Source: Legionella fallonii LLAP-10 (GTDB taxonomy: Bacteria > Pseudomonadota > Gammaproteobacteria > Legionellales > Legionellaceae). Taken from it: a stretch of 64,000 bases of DNA. The stretch is from NCBI RefSeq assembly GCF_000953135.1, contig NZ_LN614827.1, forward strand, positions 3,422,501-3,486,500, written 5' to 3'. Below, in pieces: positions 1 through 9,126 of this stretch (position 1 is its first letter; every line of letters begins with the position of its first letter). A program made the position numbers and the translations under genes. The notes under the pieces were generated by a model. It was not told where the DNA came from. It was given only the letters and a program-made list of their open reading frames with translations, and made no database searches.

Positions 1-1
1 G

Positions 2-1897
2 ACGGCTAAAGATCATAAGGAAGAATACCAGCAATTGTTTGCCTGGCTTCGCTTAAAATTAGACCAAGGTATCCAACGTATAGGTGTTGTTATCCCTAAC
101 CTACAACAAGAATCACGCTCTTTACAAAGAATCATAGAACAACATTTTGATTCCTCTTTGTTTAATATTTCCTTAGGACAAACACTGAGCGATTTTCCTC
201 TGGTTGCTCATGCCCTTGTCTGGCTAAAGTTAGAGGCAACCAACATAGACACTCATCAAGTCTCTTTGTTGCTGCAATCACCCTATCTAGGTGGTGCAAA
301 AGAAGAGTTCATAGCCCGATCCCATTATCTGCAAGAAAGCACTTTATTACAAAACCCTCTATGTTCTTTAAAAACGCTGAGCCACGATTTAGAAACTCCT
401 GTGCCTAAACTATCCGCCCTATTAAAAGACGTTACCCCTTATCCTAAAAGCGCGCCGATTGATGAGTGGATACATTTATTTCAACAACGTCTAAACAGCT
501 TGGGCTATCCCGGAGATTATGGGCTAAACTCGCAAAACTATCAGTGCTTCCATAGATTTACAGCCGTTTTTGATGAGTTTCGTCAGTTAAGTCTTATTAG
601 TCCTATTTTAACGACAAAAGAAGCCATAGAAGCATTCTCTTATTTAATTGATAATACAATATTTCAAGCACAGAAAAAAAATACAATAATCCAAATATCT
701 GGCCTGCTTGAAGCATCAGGATGTGAATTTGACAGTCTTTGGGTTATGGGGTTAACCGATCAATGTCTGCCACAAAAAACACGTTTGTCGGCCTTTATCC
801 CCCCGCAGTTGCAACGTCAGTTGTTTATGCCGCATAGTGTTCCAGAGCGCGAATTGCAATTTGCCCGACAAACACTACAACGGTTACACCGAGGAAGTAA
901 AGAAACAGTATTCAGCTATCCTAAACTCATGGGCGACACTCCCAATTTACCTTGCTCTTTAATTACTCATCTACCACCCATTGCCTCGGTGGCATTGACT
1001 AATGAAACACTCAATTCATTGCCATTAATTACGCAAGAAGAACAGTATAATGTCCCTTTAGGGGCAGAAGAATCTGTTTCTGGTGGTACTGCTTTATTGG
1101 CTAATCAAGCAAAATGTCCGTTTAAAGCATTTGCTGAACATCGCCTTAAAGCAAAACCGCTTCAGATGACAACTGATGGACTGGATCATAAAGAAAAGGG
1201 TCAGCTTATTCATAAAGTCATGGAGTTACTATGGAGTACCATAGAAAATCAAGAACGATTGTTGAACTTCTCTGAGGGTGACTTAGATCAACTGATTGAA
1301 AAAACAATAAATACAGCGTTAGCACCTTATAAACAAGCACACCCTGATTCTTTCCCCACTTTAATCCAAGAAGTCGAATACATCCGCTTAAAACGATTAG
1401 TACAAGCAAGCTTGGAATGGGAAAAAACACGAGTGCCATTCACTATTACTGCAATTGAACAAACCTACTCTGTCAATATAGCGGGTCTTGATTTTACTGT
1501 GCGAGTTGACCGGCTAGATCAGGTTGCCAATCAAAAATGGGTTATCGATTATAAAAGTACTCTACCTACTAGCAAACCATGGAATGAAGAAAGACCCCGA
1601 GAGCCGCAATTATTACTTTATGCCTTATTAGACGAAGAAATTAATACTCTTCTACTGCTGCAACTTAAAACGGGAAAAATTATCTGTAGTGGTTTTAGTG
1701 AAGAAAAACAAGCGATTCACGGCATCAGCTCATTAAAAAAAGAAGAGTCCTGGGATGAATATAGAAATAATTGGAAAGAACAATTAAGTCTTCTAGCAGA
1801 AGAGTTTCAAAACGGCTATTGCCCGCCTCAACCCTTAAGTCCTAGCATCTGCCAGCAGTGTGCTTTTCAAAATTTGTGTCGTTTCCAAGCAAACTAA
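2..1897 (+). CDS. AddB/RecB-like DNA repair nuclease, 3' part
   Basis: The reading frame is open to the left edge, so the gene starts outside the window and only about the last 630 codons are here. The middle part has a UvrD/AddB-like segment (LEASGCEFDSLWVMGLTD, near 700-760). The C-terminal part is a PD-(D/E)XK nuclease: GQLIHKVMELLW, then VDRLDQ and IDYK (1544-1555), then QLLLYALL. One cysteine (AKCPFKAF, near 1115) and three near the end (CQQCAFQNLC) match the four-cysteine iron-sulphur pattern of AddB-type nucleases. The likely role is processing DNA ends in repair or recombination. It probably corresponds to the 'probable DNA repair protein' family that pairs with a RecB/AddA-like helicase, but any such partner would lie upstream of the window. 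The next gene follows after 12 bp, so the two are probably co-transcribed. Confidence 0.85.
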   Translation, partial: TAKDHKEEYQQLFAWLRLKLDQGIQRIGVVIPNLQQESRSLQRIIEQHFDSSLFNISLGQTLSDFPLVAHALVWLKLEATNIDTHQVSLLLQSPYLGGAKEEFIARSHYLQESTLLQNPLCSLKTLSHDLETPVPKLSALLKDVTPYPKSAPIDEWIHLFQQRLNSLGYPGDYGLNSQNYQCFHRFTAVFDEFRQLSLISPILTTKEAIEAFSYLIDNTIFQAQKKNTIIQISGLLEASGCEFDSLWVMGLTDQCLPQKTRLSAFIPPQLQRQLFMPHSVPERELQFARQTLQRLHRGSKETVFSYPKLMGDTPNLPCSLITHLPPIASVALTNETLNSLPLITQEEQYNVPLGAEESVSGGTALLANQAKCPFKAFAEHRLKAKPLQMTTDGLDHKEKGQLIHKVMELLWSTIENQERLLNFSEGDLDQLIEKTINTALAPYKQAHPDSFPTLIQEVEYIRLKRLVQASLEWEKTRVPFTITAIEQTYSVNIAGLDFTVRVDRLDQVANQKWVIDYKSTLPTSKPWNEERPREPQLLLYALLDEEINTLLLLQLKTGKIICSGFSEEKQAIHGISSLKKEESWDEYRNNWKEQLSLLAEEFQNGYCPPQPLSPSICQQCAFQNLCRFQAN

Positions 1898-1909
1898 TAG
1901 AGGTCCATC

Positions 1910-2776
1910 ATGCATCATTTAATTCTAGGTTACGGTTATTGCGGCTATTATCTAGCACAAGAATTATTAAAGGATGGACAACGCGTCACAGCGGTCTCAC
2001 GCCATTTATCCCCTCAGTTACAACTACCTCAACTGGTCCATTTTAGCCATGATCTAAGTCAGCCTTTTCAGTGGACAGAAAATAATACGGTTATTTATTA
2101 CCTGATTCCTCCCCCTCCTCATGGAGAAAAAGATAGTTTTTTGGAGCAGTTTCTCAAAAAAAGTACACTGCAAGCGCAAAAAATAGTCTATTTTGGGGCC
2201 AGTAGTGTTTATGGCAATCATCAAGGGGCTTGGGTAGATGAACAATCTCCCTCGATTATCAACCATTCGCGACAAGTACGCCGCATTGATGCCGAACAAC
2301 AGTGGTTAGACCATTGCAAACACAATAATATACCTCTGCTATTACTACGAATTGCAGGAATTTACGGGCCTCATCGTTTGCCTATAGAAGCAGCTAAAGC
2401 ACAAATACCAATAATAGAACGTGCAAGAGCCCCACAAACTAACCATATCTATGTTAGAGATTTAGCACGACTTTCCTATCGACTTGCTTGCTTCAACTCG
2501 ACCGAATCGGTCTACAATATCGCTGATGGCGATCCCCAACCCATGGGAACCTTGCAGCAACTGGTAGCTCAAGAACTAGGATTTCAACAAGCCCCCTATG
2601 AGTCATGGCAACAGGCTTGGGAACGAGCTACACCGATGAAAAGAGAATTCATGCAGGGCTCAAAACGTTTGAGTATAGAAAGATTAAAACTCAGGCTTGG
2701 AGAGAATTTATCACTATACCATTTAAATGATGCCGTGAGAAAAAGTCTAGCCGAACAAGAGAACAACAAAGACTAA
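1910..2776 (+). CDS. SDR-family NAD(P)-dependent epimerase/reductase
   Basis: This 288-aa protein opens with a Rossmann dinucleotide-binding motif (LILGYGYCGYYLA, Gly-x-Gly-x-x-Gly). It continues with the extended-SDR landmarks FGASSVYG and LRIAGIYGP, and later NHIYVRDLARL, as in the YeeZ/NAD-dependent epimerase group that acts on nucleotide sugars or similar substrates. The substrate cannot be read from the sequence. A ribosome-binding site (AGAGG) lies just before the ATG, and the gene starts 12 bp after the repair nuclease, which suggests one transcript. The YxxxK catalytic pair of classical SDRs is not clear, which is common in this atypical subgroup. Confidence 0.8.
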   Translation: MHHLILGYGYCGYYLAQELLKDGQRVTAVSRHLSPQLQLPQLVHFSHDLSQPFQWTENNTVIYYLIPPPPHGEKDSFLEQFLKKSTLQAQKIVYFGASSVYGNHQGAWVDEQSPSIINHSRQVRRIDAEQQWLDHCKHNNIPLLLLRIAGIYGPHRLPIEAAKAQIPIIERARAPQTNHIYVRDLARLSYRLACFNSTESVYNIADGDPQPMGTLQQLVAQELGFQQAPYESWQQAWERATPMKREFMQGSKRLSIERLKLRLGENLSLYHLNDAVRKSLAEQENNKD

Positions 2777-2924
2777 AACGAAATAAATATAATGCAACAA
2801 AGGCATCCCACGTTTCTAACTTTATTTTTAAATGCAATCATGTTACAACTGCGCTTTGCTTATCTTATAGCTATTTATCAAAGATTTACCAACTTATTTG
2901 CTTTAACTTATGAAGAGATAAAAT

Positions 2925-3575
2925 ATGCCTTCCTATAAAAACGCAGAGCAGCTAAAAGAACGACTATCACTATGTTACTCTGAGCTTAAGAAGCTGTTGC
3001 AGCAAAAAAATAAAAATTATTTATTAAACATAAAAGTCCTAGAAATAAATACTTTTTATCAAAGAGCTTTCGATATAACCTCTGATGAGGAAGACGGTAA
3101 CTCTATTGTTAATCAATATGAAGAATTTATTATTGCTGCATCTGAAGTACAATCAGGGCAAATCACTGCGGAACAAGCTTACGAAAAAATAAACGGAAAA
3201 ATTCAGGAAGAGCAAACCAACATCCTCATCCACAATATTTTAAAAGTATGTGAGTTATTCTTTTGGGTTGCTGTTGCTGCCGTGTCCTATGCCGTAGGCC
3301 TTTCAGTCGGTGTCCCGCTACTTTTTCTAGAACCACTTATAGGTTTTGTAGCAATTGCAGGAACTAGTGTACTTTTTTTATTCTCAATAGGCGCTGCTAG
3401 TAATTGCTTTGAAGATTTTAAAACTTTTGATCGTATTAATCATGAATATCAAAGAGAGAAGGATGTAATCTCTTTTTTTAGTGCGAATCCTCCCCAAAGA
3501 AGAATAGCTGAAGAAGCGGCAGCACTCTTTGAAGAAAAACTGGATTCGACAAATGAACCAGGGTGTTGCCGTTAG
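2925..3575 (+). CDS. Hypothetical two-helix membrane protein, Legionella-type
   Basis: A 216-aa protein with a polar, helix-rich N-terminal half (about 105 residues), then two hydrophobic segments (about residues 108-130 and 133-155, rich in Val, Ala, Gly and Phe), then a charged C-terminal tail ending in Gly-Cys-Cys-Arg. The two-transmembrane hairpin in an otherwise soluble protein resembles Legionella-restricted families; it recalls the DUF5638 group, but from memory only. It has no signal peptide. It could be a Dot/Icm substrate that inserts into host membranes or an ordinary inner-membrane protein. It stands alone, 148 bp after the SDR gene and 277 bp before the next gene, with AAGAGA upstream of the start. 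Confidence 0.6.
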   Translation: MPSYKNAEQLKERLSLCYSELKKLLQQKNKNYLLNIKVLEINTFYQRAFDITSDEEDGNSIVNQYEEFIIAASEVQSGQITAEQAYEKINGKIQEEQTNILIHNILKVCELFFWVAVAAVSYAVGLSVGVPLLFLEPLIGFVAIAGTSVLFLFSIGAASNCFEDFKTFDRINHEYQREKDVISFFSANPPQRRIAEEAAALFEEKLDSTNEPGCCR

Positions 3576-3605
3576 CCGTCATTGGTTGAGCATAGCTCAT
3601 AGTCC

Positions 3606-3702
3606 TCAGGTTAAGCCCCCTTGCCCGCGCGAGGAGTTTTGTTCGGAAATCGATAATAAATCGAGGGAGAGGGCTTAGAAAGTTCTTTGTTCCTTAACCT
3701 GA
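3606..3702. repeat. Short inverted-repeat element (97 bp)
   Basis: The element is bounded by a perfect 10-bp inverted repeat, TCAGGTTAAG (3606-3615) and CTTAACCTGA (3693-3702). Inside it a second pair, TTAAGCCC and GGGCTTA (3671-3677), overlaps the outer arm, so alternative hairpins are possible. It fills the gap between the membrane protein and the monooxygenase and has no coding capacity. It may be a MITE or REP-like repeat or act as a terminator for the upstream gene. Confidence 0.5.
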
Positions 3703-3852
3703 CAGCTATAGAGAACGGCCAGACATTATTAGGTGATAGGTTTGGTTGATTACACTATAATTATATAAACCCTTGATTTTTTTTATTTAAACCATTAATA
3801 AAGAATGTAATGTGACTTTATCGTCATCACGTTTATATAAGGAAATAAAATC

Positions 3853-5448
3853 GTGTCTGAAAATAATATTGATGTTCTGATTGTTGGAGCAGGCCCCGTA
3901 GGATTATTCTGTGCTAATGAAGTTACCCGCCATGGATTAACTTGCCGTATCATAGATAAAAAAAGCATGATTAGTGATAAATCAAAGGCCTTAGCTATCC
4001 ATATTCGCACTTTAGATGTATTAGAAGATTGCGGGCTAATTGATGAATTTTTAAAACAAGGACAACGCATTCTAGGAGTGGTTTTTAAATCCAAGGGTAA
4101 AAAATTACTGCATGCAAATTATGAAGGGGTGAAATCAGACAGACATTTTCTAATTGACCTCCCTCAAAATCAAACTGAAGCTATTTTATATCAACACCTT
4201 CAGAATAAGGGTATTGAAGTAGATTGGGAAACAGAGCTGACACAGTTTAGCCAGTCTCAAAATGGCGTTTCTGCCACCATTAAAAAACAAGAAAATAAAA
4301 CTGAAATAGTTAATGCCAATTGGTTAATTGCATGCGATGGCTCCCACAGCACTATTCGCCACTTACTTAATGCTGAATTTAAAGGTTCTTCTTATCAACA
4401 AGCCTGGTGGCTTGCTGATTTATTAGTTGACTGGGAGATACCGGATAATCAAATGACTGTATATATCAGTGATCGAGGACCATTAGCCTGTTTCCCCATG
4501 GGAAATAAACGCTATCGATTTGTGCTGACCGCCCCTCAAAATGGTACGAGCACCCCATCAATGGCAGATATTGAACAGGAGTTCAAACATCGTAGTTCTG
4601 ATTCTGCGACATTCTCTAATCCCATGTGGATAACGCAATTTTCTATTCATCACCGACAAATTCAGCAATACAGGCATGATAGAGTTTTTATTGCAGGTGA
4701 TGCTGCACATATCCATAGTCCCATGGGAGGTCAGGGTCTAAATACTGGAATGCAAGATATTTATAATCTGATTTGGAAATTGTCATTAGTTGCAAAGAAA
4801 AAGGCTAAACCTGAATTATTAGACAGCTATCATGCAGAGCGTTTTCGTATAGGACAAGAGGTACTCAAAAAAACAGATCACATGACTCGATTGATACAGA
4901 TGACTAATCCTCTGGCAATAACACTACGTAATGCTTTAATACGACTCATTACTTCATCCAAGACAGTCAGAAACTTTCTGGCCACAGATATTGCAGAATT
5001 AAATATTTCCTATGCTAAAAGTCCCATCGTACATCAATCAGGCTCTCTAAAGAAATTATCAGCAGGCAAATTCTTACCTAATTTTCAACTGGTTGATAAT
5101 GAAACACAAAAAACAGCAAATAGAAATGCTATCCTTAAAGACACGTTACACCATCTTTTTATTTTCATCGGTGAGGAGACTGAAAATAGTGCACAGTTGA
5201 TGACTCTCGCACAAACATTTGCTGAACAATACGCTCAAATCTTACAAGTACATCTAGTCGTATTTAACAAAGTAGAGTCTGCTAATCAATCTTTAAAAAT
5301 CTGGCTGGATACGCAAAAACAGGTACATCAGAGCTTTGGCATTACCCAACAAACACTGCTTCTGATTAGGCCAGATAAATACATAGGAATATTACAAACG
5401 CCAATAAATAAAGAAGAGTTCATGAAAGATCTCTATTTATTATCTTAA
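3853..5448 (+). CDS. FAD-dependent aromatic-ring monooxygenase (PheA/TfdB type)
   Basis: This 531-aa protein shows the three signatures of class A flavoprotein hydroxylases: the N-terminal FAD-binding Gly-x-Gly-x-x-Gly (VGAGPVGLFCANE), the Asp-Gly motif (LIACDGSHSTIR) and the second FAD motif (FIAGDAAHIHSPMGGQG). The C-terminal 130 residues form an extra domain like the thioredoxin-fold tail of phenol and 2,4-dichlorophenol hydroxylases. It would use NAD(P)H and O2 to hydroxylate an aromatic or polyketide-like substrate that is not identifiable here. The start is a GTG preceded by AAGGAAA. It appears to be a single-gene unit with repeat-like DNA on both sides. Confidence 0.82.
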   Translation: MSENNIDVLIVGAGPVGLFCANEVTRHGLTCRIIDKKSMISDKSKALAIHIRTLDVLEDCGLIDEFLKQGQRILGVVFKSKGKKLLHANYEGVKSDRHFLIDLPQNQTEAILYQHLQNKGIEVDWETELTQFSQSQNGVSATIKKQENKTEIVNANWLIACDGSHSTIRHLLNAEFKGSSYQQAWWLADLLVDWEIPDNQMTVYISDRGPLACFPMGNKRYRFVLTAPQNGTSTPSMADIEQEFKHRSSDSATFSNPMWITQFSIHHRQIQQYRHDRVFIAGDAAHIHSPMGGQGLNTGMQDIYNLIWKLSLVAKKKAKPELLDSYHAERFRIGQEVLKKTDHMTRLIQMTNPLAITLRNALIRLITSSKTVRNFLATDIAELNISYAKSPIVHQSGSLKKLSAGKFLPNFQLVDNETQKTANRNAILKDTLHHLFIFIGEETENSAQLMTLAQTFAEQYAQILQVHLVVFNKVESANQSLKIWLDTQKQVHQSFGITQQTLLLIRPDKYIGILQTPINKEEFMKDLYLLS

Positions 5449-5480
5449 TGTCTACCGAGCTTAGACTATAAGATGCAATG

Positions 5481-5656
5481 TTGGGCCTAGAGATCCCAAT
5501 GGCACTACCTTAATAAAAGGAAGAAAAAATCGTAGCCCGTATTAGTGCAGCATAATACGGGAATACCCTAGCTCAGTGCACTGAAATCCCGGATTACGCT
5601 GCGCTCATCCAGGCTACAAAAACTTAAGGTAGCGCCATTGGGCCTAGAGATCCCAA
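5481..5656. repeat. MITE-like element with nested inverted and direct repeats (176 bp)
   Basis: A 19-bp direct repeat, TTGGGCCTAGAGATCCCAA, lies at both ends (5481-5499 and 5638-5656). It overlaps 19-bp inverted arms: CCCAATGGCACTACCTTAA (5495-5513) and its complement, with one mismatch, at 5624-5642. The centre holds a smaller imperfect hairpin beginning GTAGCCCGTATTA and ending ATCCAGGCTAC, of the kind found widely in gammaproteobacterial intergenic DNA. No ORF of note is inside. The structure fits a non-autonomous mobile repeat with a smaller repeat nested in it. Confidence 0.6.
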
Positions 5657-5841
5657 CCTACTTTTGAGCGATATGTAGTTCACATCACTCATAATGAATG
5701 TCATTTTGAATTTTCTAAAACTAACATTGATCGGCTAGCGTCTCTAATCTTCAATAAATACGGTAAGTTTCACGCCAAGTTGCATTGCGAAATTTAGCAA
5801 GATGCTTAATAATGATTAAATTATTGATTAATGGAATGAAT

Positions 5842-6534
5842 ATGTCACTTAATTTCGTTAAAACACGAATATTAGGGTATGGGTTAATGATTTGCTTATT
5901 AAGTAGTTGTTTTCATCCACCCTATAACAATTTTCGTACTGATCATCGTACCGCTCGTAAAGCCGTTGGAGGAGCAGCCTTTGGTGCCGCAACTGGAGCC
6001 TTAGCTGGTGGAACCATAACTGGGGCACTTATCGGTGGAGTTATAGGAGGCGGTGTTGGTGCTACTGTTGGGCTTTATAAAGACAGTAAACCCTCCATAA
6101 TAAAAGAACTCAGAAAACAAGACATCGATTTCGTCGAGTATGGCGATACGATGACCTTATATGTTCCTACGGATAAGTATTATATGTTTGCCAGTCCCCG
6201 ATTTAATGAGCTATGTTATCCTGGCTTAATTAATATAATTAGATTACTTAAACTTTATCCTAACAGCCCCATTTATGTTGCAGGGTTCACCGATAACGTA
6301 GGTTCTCGTTATCATAAGAGGCTCCTGTCCCAAGCTCAGGCAGAAACGATGCTCAGCTATTTATGGGCTAATAATATTCAGGCTTACAGACTAAAAGCCG
6401 AAGGTTATGGCGATAAACACGCGGTGTCAGAAAACACTCTAATTCATGGCAGTGCTCAAAACAGAAGGATAGAAATTCAATGGTTTACAGGATTAGTAGC
6501 CCAAGCACAACCCCAAGCGATGTATATAAAATAA
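5842..6534 (+). CDS. OmpA-family peptidoglycan-binding lipoprotein
   Basis: An outer-membrane lipoprotein of about 230 aa. The chosen ATG gives a clean lipoprotein signal (basic start, hydrophobic core, lipobox Leu-Ser-Ser-Cys); ATGs further upstream would add 19 residues and spoil it, and GGA lies 7 bp before this start. After the Cys comes a glycine-zipper stretch (GGAAFGAATGALAGG, then IGGVIGGGVG) that may insert in or pack against the membrane. The C-terminal half is an OmpA/Pal domain (VAGFTDNVGS, LKAEGYGD, NRRIEIQW) that would bind meso-diaminopimelate in peptidoglycan. Similar proteins anchor the outer membrane to the wall. The permease genes follow after 9 bp, possibly on the same transcript. 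Confidence 0.82.
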   Translation: MSLNFVKTRILGYGLMICLLSSCFHPPYNNFRTDHRTARKAVGGAAFGAATGALAGGTITGALIGGVIGGGVGATVGLYKDSKPSIIKELRKQDIDFVEYGDTMTLYVPTDKYYMFASPRFNELCYPGLINIIRLLKLYPNSPIYVAGFTDNVGSRYHKRLLSQAQAETMLSYLWANNIQAYRLKAEGYGDKHAVSENTLIHGSAQNRRIEIQWFTGLVAQAQPQAMYIK

Positions 6535-6543
6535 GGTTAATTA

Positions 6544-7734
6544 ATGTATTCAAGATTTATAGGCGGTATTCTTTTAATCGTTGGGACCTCAATCGGCGGA
6601 GGGATGTTGGCTTTACCTGTAGCTAATGCATCAACAGGCTTCATACAATCGTCTGTCTTTCTATTTATTTGCTGGGCCTTTATGACCTTTGGTGCTTTTT
6701 TTATTCTCGAGGCCAATTTGTACTTACCTCGAGGAAAGCATATGGTTTCTATGGCCGCAGCTACTTTGGGTAATTATGGTTTATTAGCCGCGTGGATAAG
6801 TTATCTCTTTTTACTTTATACCTTGCTTTCTGCTTATATATCAGGTGGAGCAGATGTACTCAACAGCTTGCTTCTAAAAACTGGACTGCATCTCAACGAA
6901 TGGCAAGCCAGCTCATTATTTACACTCCTTTTTGGCTTAGTTGTTTACGGTGGCATACATTATGTAGATTGGGCCAACCGTGGATTGATGTTTGGCAAAT
7001 TAACCATTTACTGTTTATTAGTAGTGTTCATATTTCCCCATATTGAGCTTCAACATTTTCAACACGGAGATATGCGCTATATAGGTGGTTCTATCATGAT
7101 TTTAATCACCTCTTTCGGTTTTGCTATTATCGTTCCTAATTTGCGGGATTATTTCGACGACGATATAAAAACACTAAGAAAAGTAATTCTAATCGGCTCA
7201 TTGATTCCTTTAGTATGTTATATAGCTTGGGATGCAATTATTCTTGGAGCACTGCCATCAGCGGGAGAGCAAGGACTGGAAAGTCTAATGCAAAATCCAC
7301 ATGCGACTAGTGCTTTGGCCAGTTTGTTATCCACTAAAATTCAAAGTACCTGGATCAGTGCTTTATTTAATTTTTTCACTTCGATTTGCATGCTAACCGC
7401 ATTTTTAGGTGTGTCTTTATGCCTGTATAGTTTTCTTGCGGATGGGTTAAAATTACGCGAATCAGGCTCTCATGGGGCCGGATTATTTCTACTTACCTTT
7501 TTACCCCCGTTACTCATTGTGATCTATTACCCAGGAGCATACATCCATGCGTTACGTTATGCCGGTATTTTCTGTATTATTTTATTACTACTTTTACCTG
7601 CATTAATGTGTTATTTTGGTAGAAGGCATTACAACACGGTCTTTAAAGTTCCGGGAGGAAAACTCTCTCAAGGTGCGGTAATAATCGCATCAATTGCTTT
7701 ATTGAGTCATGAAGTTTACATTCTACTCGCTTGA
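6544..7734 (+). CDS. Aromatic amino-acid permease, HAAAP family (TyrP/Mtr-like)
   Basis: A 396-aa inner-membrane protein with about 11 hydrophobic helices. The N-terminal IGGILLIVGTSIGGGMLALP is the substrate-binding unwound helix typical of the hydroxy/aromatic amino-acid permeases (TyrP, Mtr, TnaB). Further family landmarks are GLMFGKL and DYFDDDIKTLRK, the conserved cytoplasmic loop. It would import tyrosine, tryptophan or a similar amino acid by proton symport, which matters for Legionella because amino acids are its main carbon source. It is followed after 81 bp by a close paralogue, so the pair arose by tandem duplication. Confidence 0.88.
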   Translation: MYSRFIGGILLIVGTSIGGGMLALPVANASTGFIQSSVFLFICWAFMTFGAFFILEANLYLPRGKHMVSMAAATLGNYGLLAAWISYLFLLYTLLSAYISGGADVLNSLLLKTGLHLNEWQASSLFTLLFGLVVYGGIHYVDWANRGLMFGKLTIYCLLVVFIFPHIELQHFQHGDMRYIGGSIMILITSFGFAIIVPNLRDYFDDDIKTLRKVILIGSLIPLVCYIAWDAIILGALPSAGEQGLESLMQNPHATSALASLLSTKIQSTWISALFNFFTSICMLTAFLGVSLCLYSFLADGLKLRESGSHGAGLFLLTFLPPLLIVIYYPGAYIHALRYAGIFCIILLLLLPALMCYFGRRHYNTVFKVPGGKLSQGAVIIASIALLSHEVYILLA

Positions 7735-7815
7735 TCCAGGAGAGTCTGTTGACTTTTACTGAAGAACAAAGTACCATATTGTTCTATATTTGTACTGTTT
7801 TTGGATTATATATAA

Positions 7816-9012
7816 GTGCTCAATTCAAAATTAATAGGTGGTATATTACTAATTGTCGGAACTTCTATAGGTGGCGGGATGCTAGCTCTTCCTGTTTCCA
7901 CCGCAGAAGTGGGTTTTACCAACTCCCTAATTTTTCTTTTTTTCTGTTGGTTGGTCATGACAGCCGGGGCTTTACTCGTTCTTGAAGTGAATCTTCGCCT
8001 CCCCCCTGGCAGTAATATGATCTCTATGGCAAAAGCAACGCTAGGTGTTCCTGGACAAATTATTGCCTGGATCACTTATTTATTTTTACTGTACACCCTT
8101 CTTGCTGCCTATATTTCAGGAGGTAGCGATGTCTTTAATGCTTTATTGCATAAAGCCAATATTGATTTACCTCACTGGATCACATCCATCATTTTCACAG
8201 CCCTATTTAGTTTTGTAGTTTATAAAGGGATTCGATCTGTAGATTATGTTAATCGCGGTTTGATGTTTGGTAAGTTAGGCGTCTATGTACTATTAGTTGC
8301 GATTATTAGCCCCCATGTTTCTCCTGTTGGTCTAGTTGGAGGCTCAACTCGAGCTATTACTGGAACCCTCATGATATTAATCACTTCGTTTGGCTTTGCC
8401 TCAATAGTTCCCAGTCTCCGTGATTACTTTGAAGATGACATTCGTACGTTACGACGTGTTATTCTATTTGGTTCCTTGATTCCTTTATTCTGCTACATAA
8501 TATGGGATGCAGTGATTATGGGGGTAGTCTCCCGAGAAGGTAGCAATGGCCTAATCGCTTTGATGAGCTCCGAGCATGCTACCAGTGGTTTAACTGAGGC
8601 GTTAAATCAGTCGGTAAACAATCAATGGATTAGCGGATTTTTTGGCTTCTTTACTTCAATCTGTATGGTTACCGCGTTTCTTGGGGTTTCACTAGGCTTA
8701 TTTGATTTCTTAGCTGATGGCTTAAAGCTTAAAAAAACAGGTCAACAAGGACAATATACTCTAGCGCTCACCTTTATACCTCCTTTAGCCGTAGTATTAT
8801 TCAAGCCCGGAATTTACTTGAATGCATTAAGTTATGCTGGCGTTTGTTGTGTTATTTTACTACTCCTCTTGCCTGCTATTATGGCATGGCAAGGAAGAAA
8901 AACCTGCGTACTCGCACCTGCAGAAAGCCACATGGTACCGGGCGGCAACCCAAGTTTGGGACTCATAGGCTTCATCGCTATCGCAATACTAATAATCTCA
9001 ATAATGTATTAA
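7816..9012 (+). CDS. Aromatic amino-acid permease, HAAAP family, second copy
   Basis: A 398-aa paralogue of the preceding permease; the two share the N-terminal KLIGGILLIVGTSIGGGML pattern and the DYFEDDIRTLRRVIL loop, with most differences in the outer loops. The start is a GTG directly after an in-frame TAA; it matches the N-terminus of the first copy but has no good Shine-Dalgarno sequence, so translation may be weak or coupled to the upstream gene. Predicted role: proton-coupled uptake of an aromatic or related amino acid. Two copies in tandem suggest differing specificity or dosage. A hairpin terminator follows 5 bp after the stop. Confidence 0.87.
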   Translation: MLNSKLIGGILLIVGTSIGGGMLALPVSTAEVGFTNSLIFLFFCWLVMTAGALLVLEVNLRLPPGSNMISMAKATLGVPGQIIAWITYLFLLYTLLAAYISGGSDVFNALLHKANIDLPHWITSIIFTALFSFVVYKGIRSVDYVNRGLMFGKLGVYVLLVAIISPHVSPVGLVGGSTRAITGTLMILITSFGFASIVPSLRDYFEDDIRTLRRVILFGSLIPLFCYIIWDAVIMGVVSREGSNGLIALMSSEHATSGLTEALNQSVNNQWISGFFGFFTSICMVTAFLGVSLGLFDFLADGLKLKKTGQQGQYTLALTFIPPLAVVLFKPGIYLNALSYAGVCCVILLLLLPAIMAWQGRKTCVLAPAESHMVPGGNPSLGLIGFIAIAILIISIMY

Positions 9013-9017
9013 GCATC

Positions 9018-9043
9018 GTAGGTTGGGACTCTTCCTAACCTAC
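9018..9043 (+). terminator. Hairpin terminator of the permease genes
   Basis: GTAGGTTGGGA (9018-9028) pairs with TCCTAACCTAC (9033-9043), one mismatch, four-base loop, followed by TTTAT. It lies just after the second permease. The same GTAGGTTGG core recurs in other gaps of this window (for example 25145), so it may also belong to a dispersed hairpin family. Confidence 0.55.
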
Positions 9044-9049
9044 TTTATC

Positions 9050-9126
9050 TGTCATCCACAGTGCAGCGAAGGCTCTCCTAAAAAACACATGATACTACGA
9101 TCAGACGTAAGCTCCACTGGATGACA
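9050..9126. repeat. TGTCATCC-bounded short repeat (77 bp)
   Basis: Bounded by TGTCATCC (9050-9057) and GGATGACA (9119-9126), with AGTG/CACT adding to the arms. A related unit lies at 47902-47989, and a partial one (TGTCATCCTG...) near 10094. The rest of this 390-bp gap (9127-9401) holds a fragment of a C-rich repeat near 9190-9245 (TCGCCCGGAGGAGGGCAAGG) and an AT-rich promoter-like stretch before the next gene; no coding sequence is evident. Confidence 0.45.

Noticed and set aside
3560-3575. Lipidation signal in the Gly-Cys-Cys-Arg tail of the 216-aa membrane protein
   Set aside because: Only one residue follows the Cys pair, so it is not a CaaX, and Rab-type CC motifs require the Cys at the very end.
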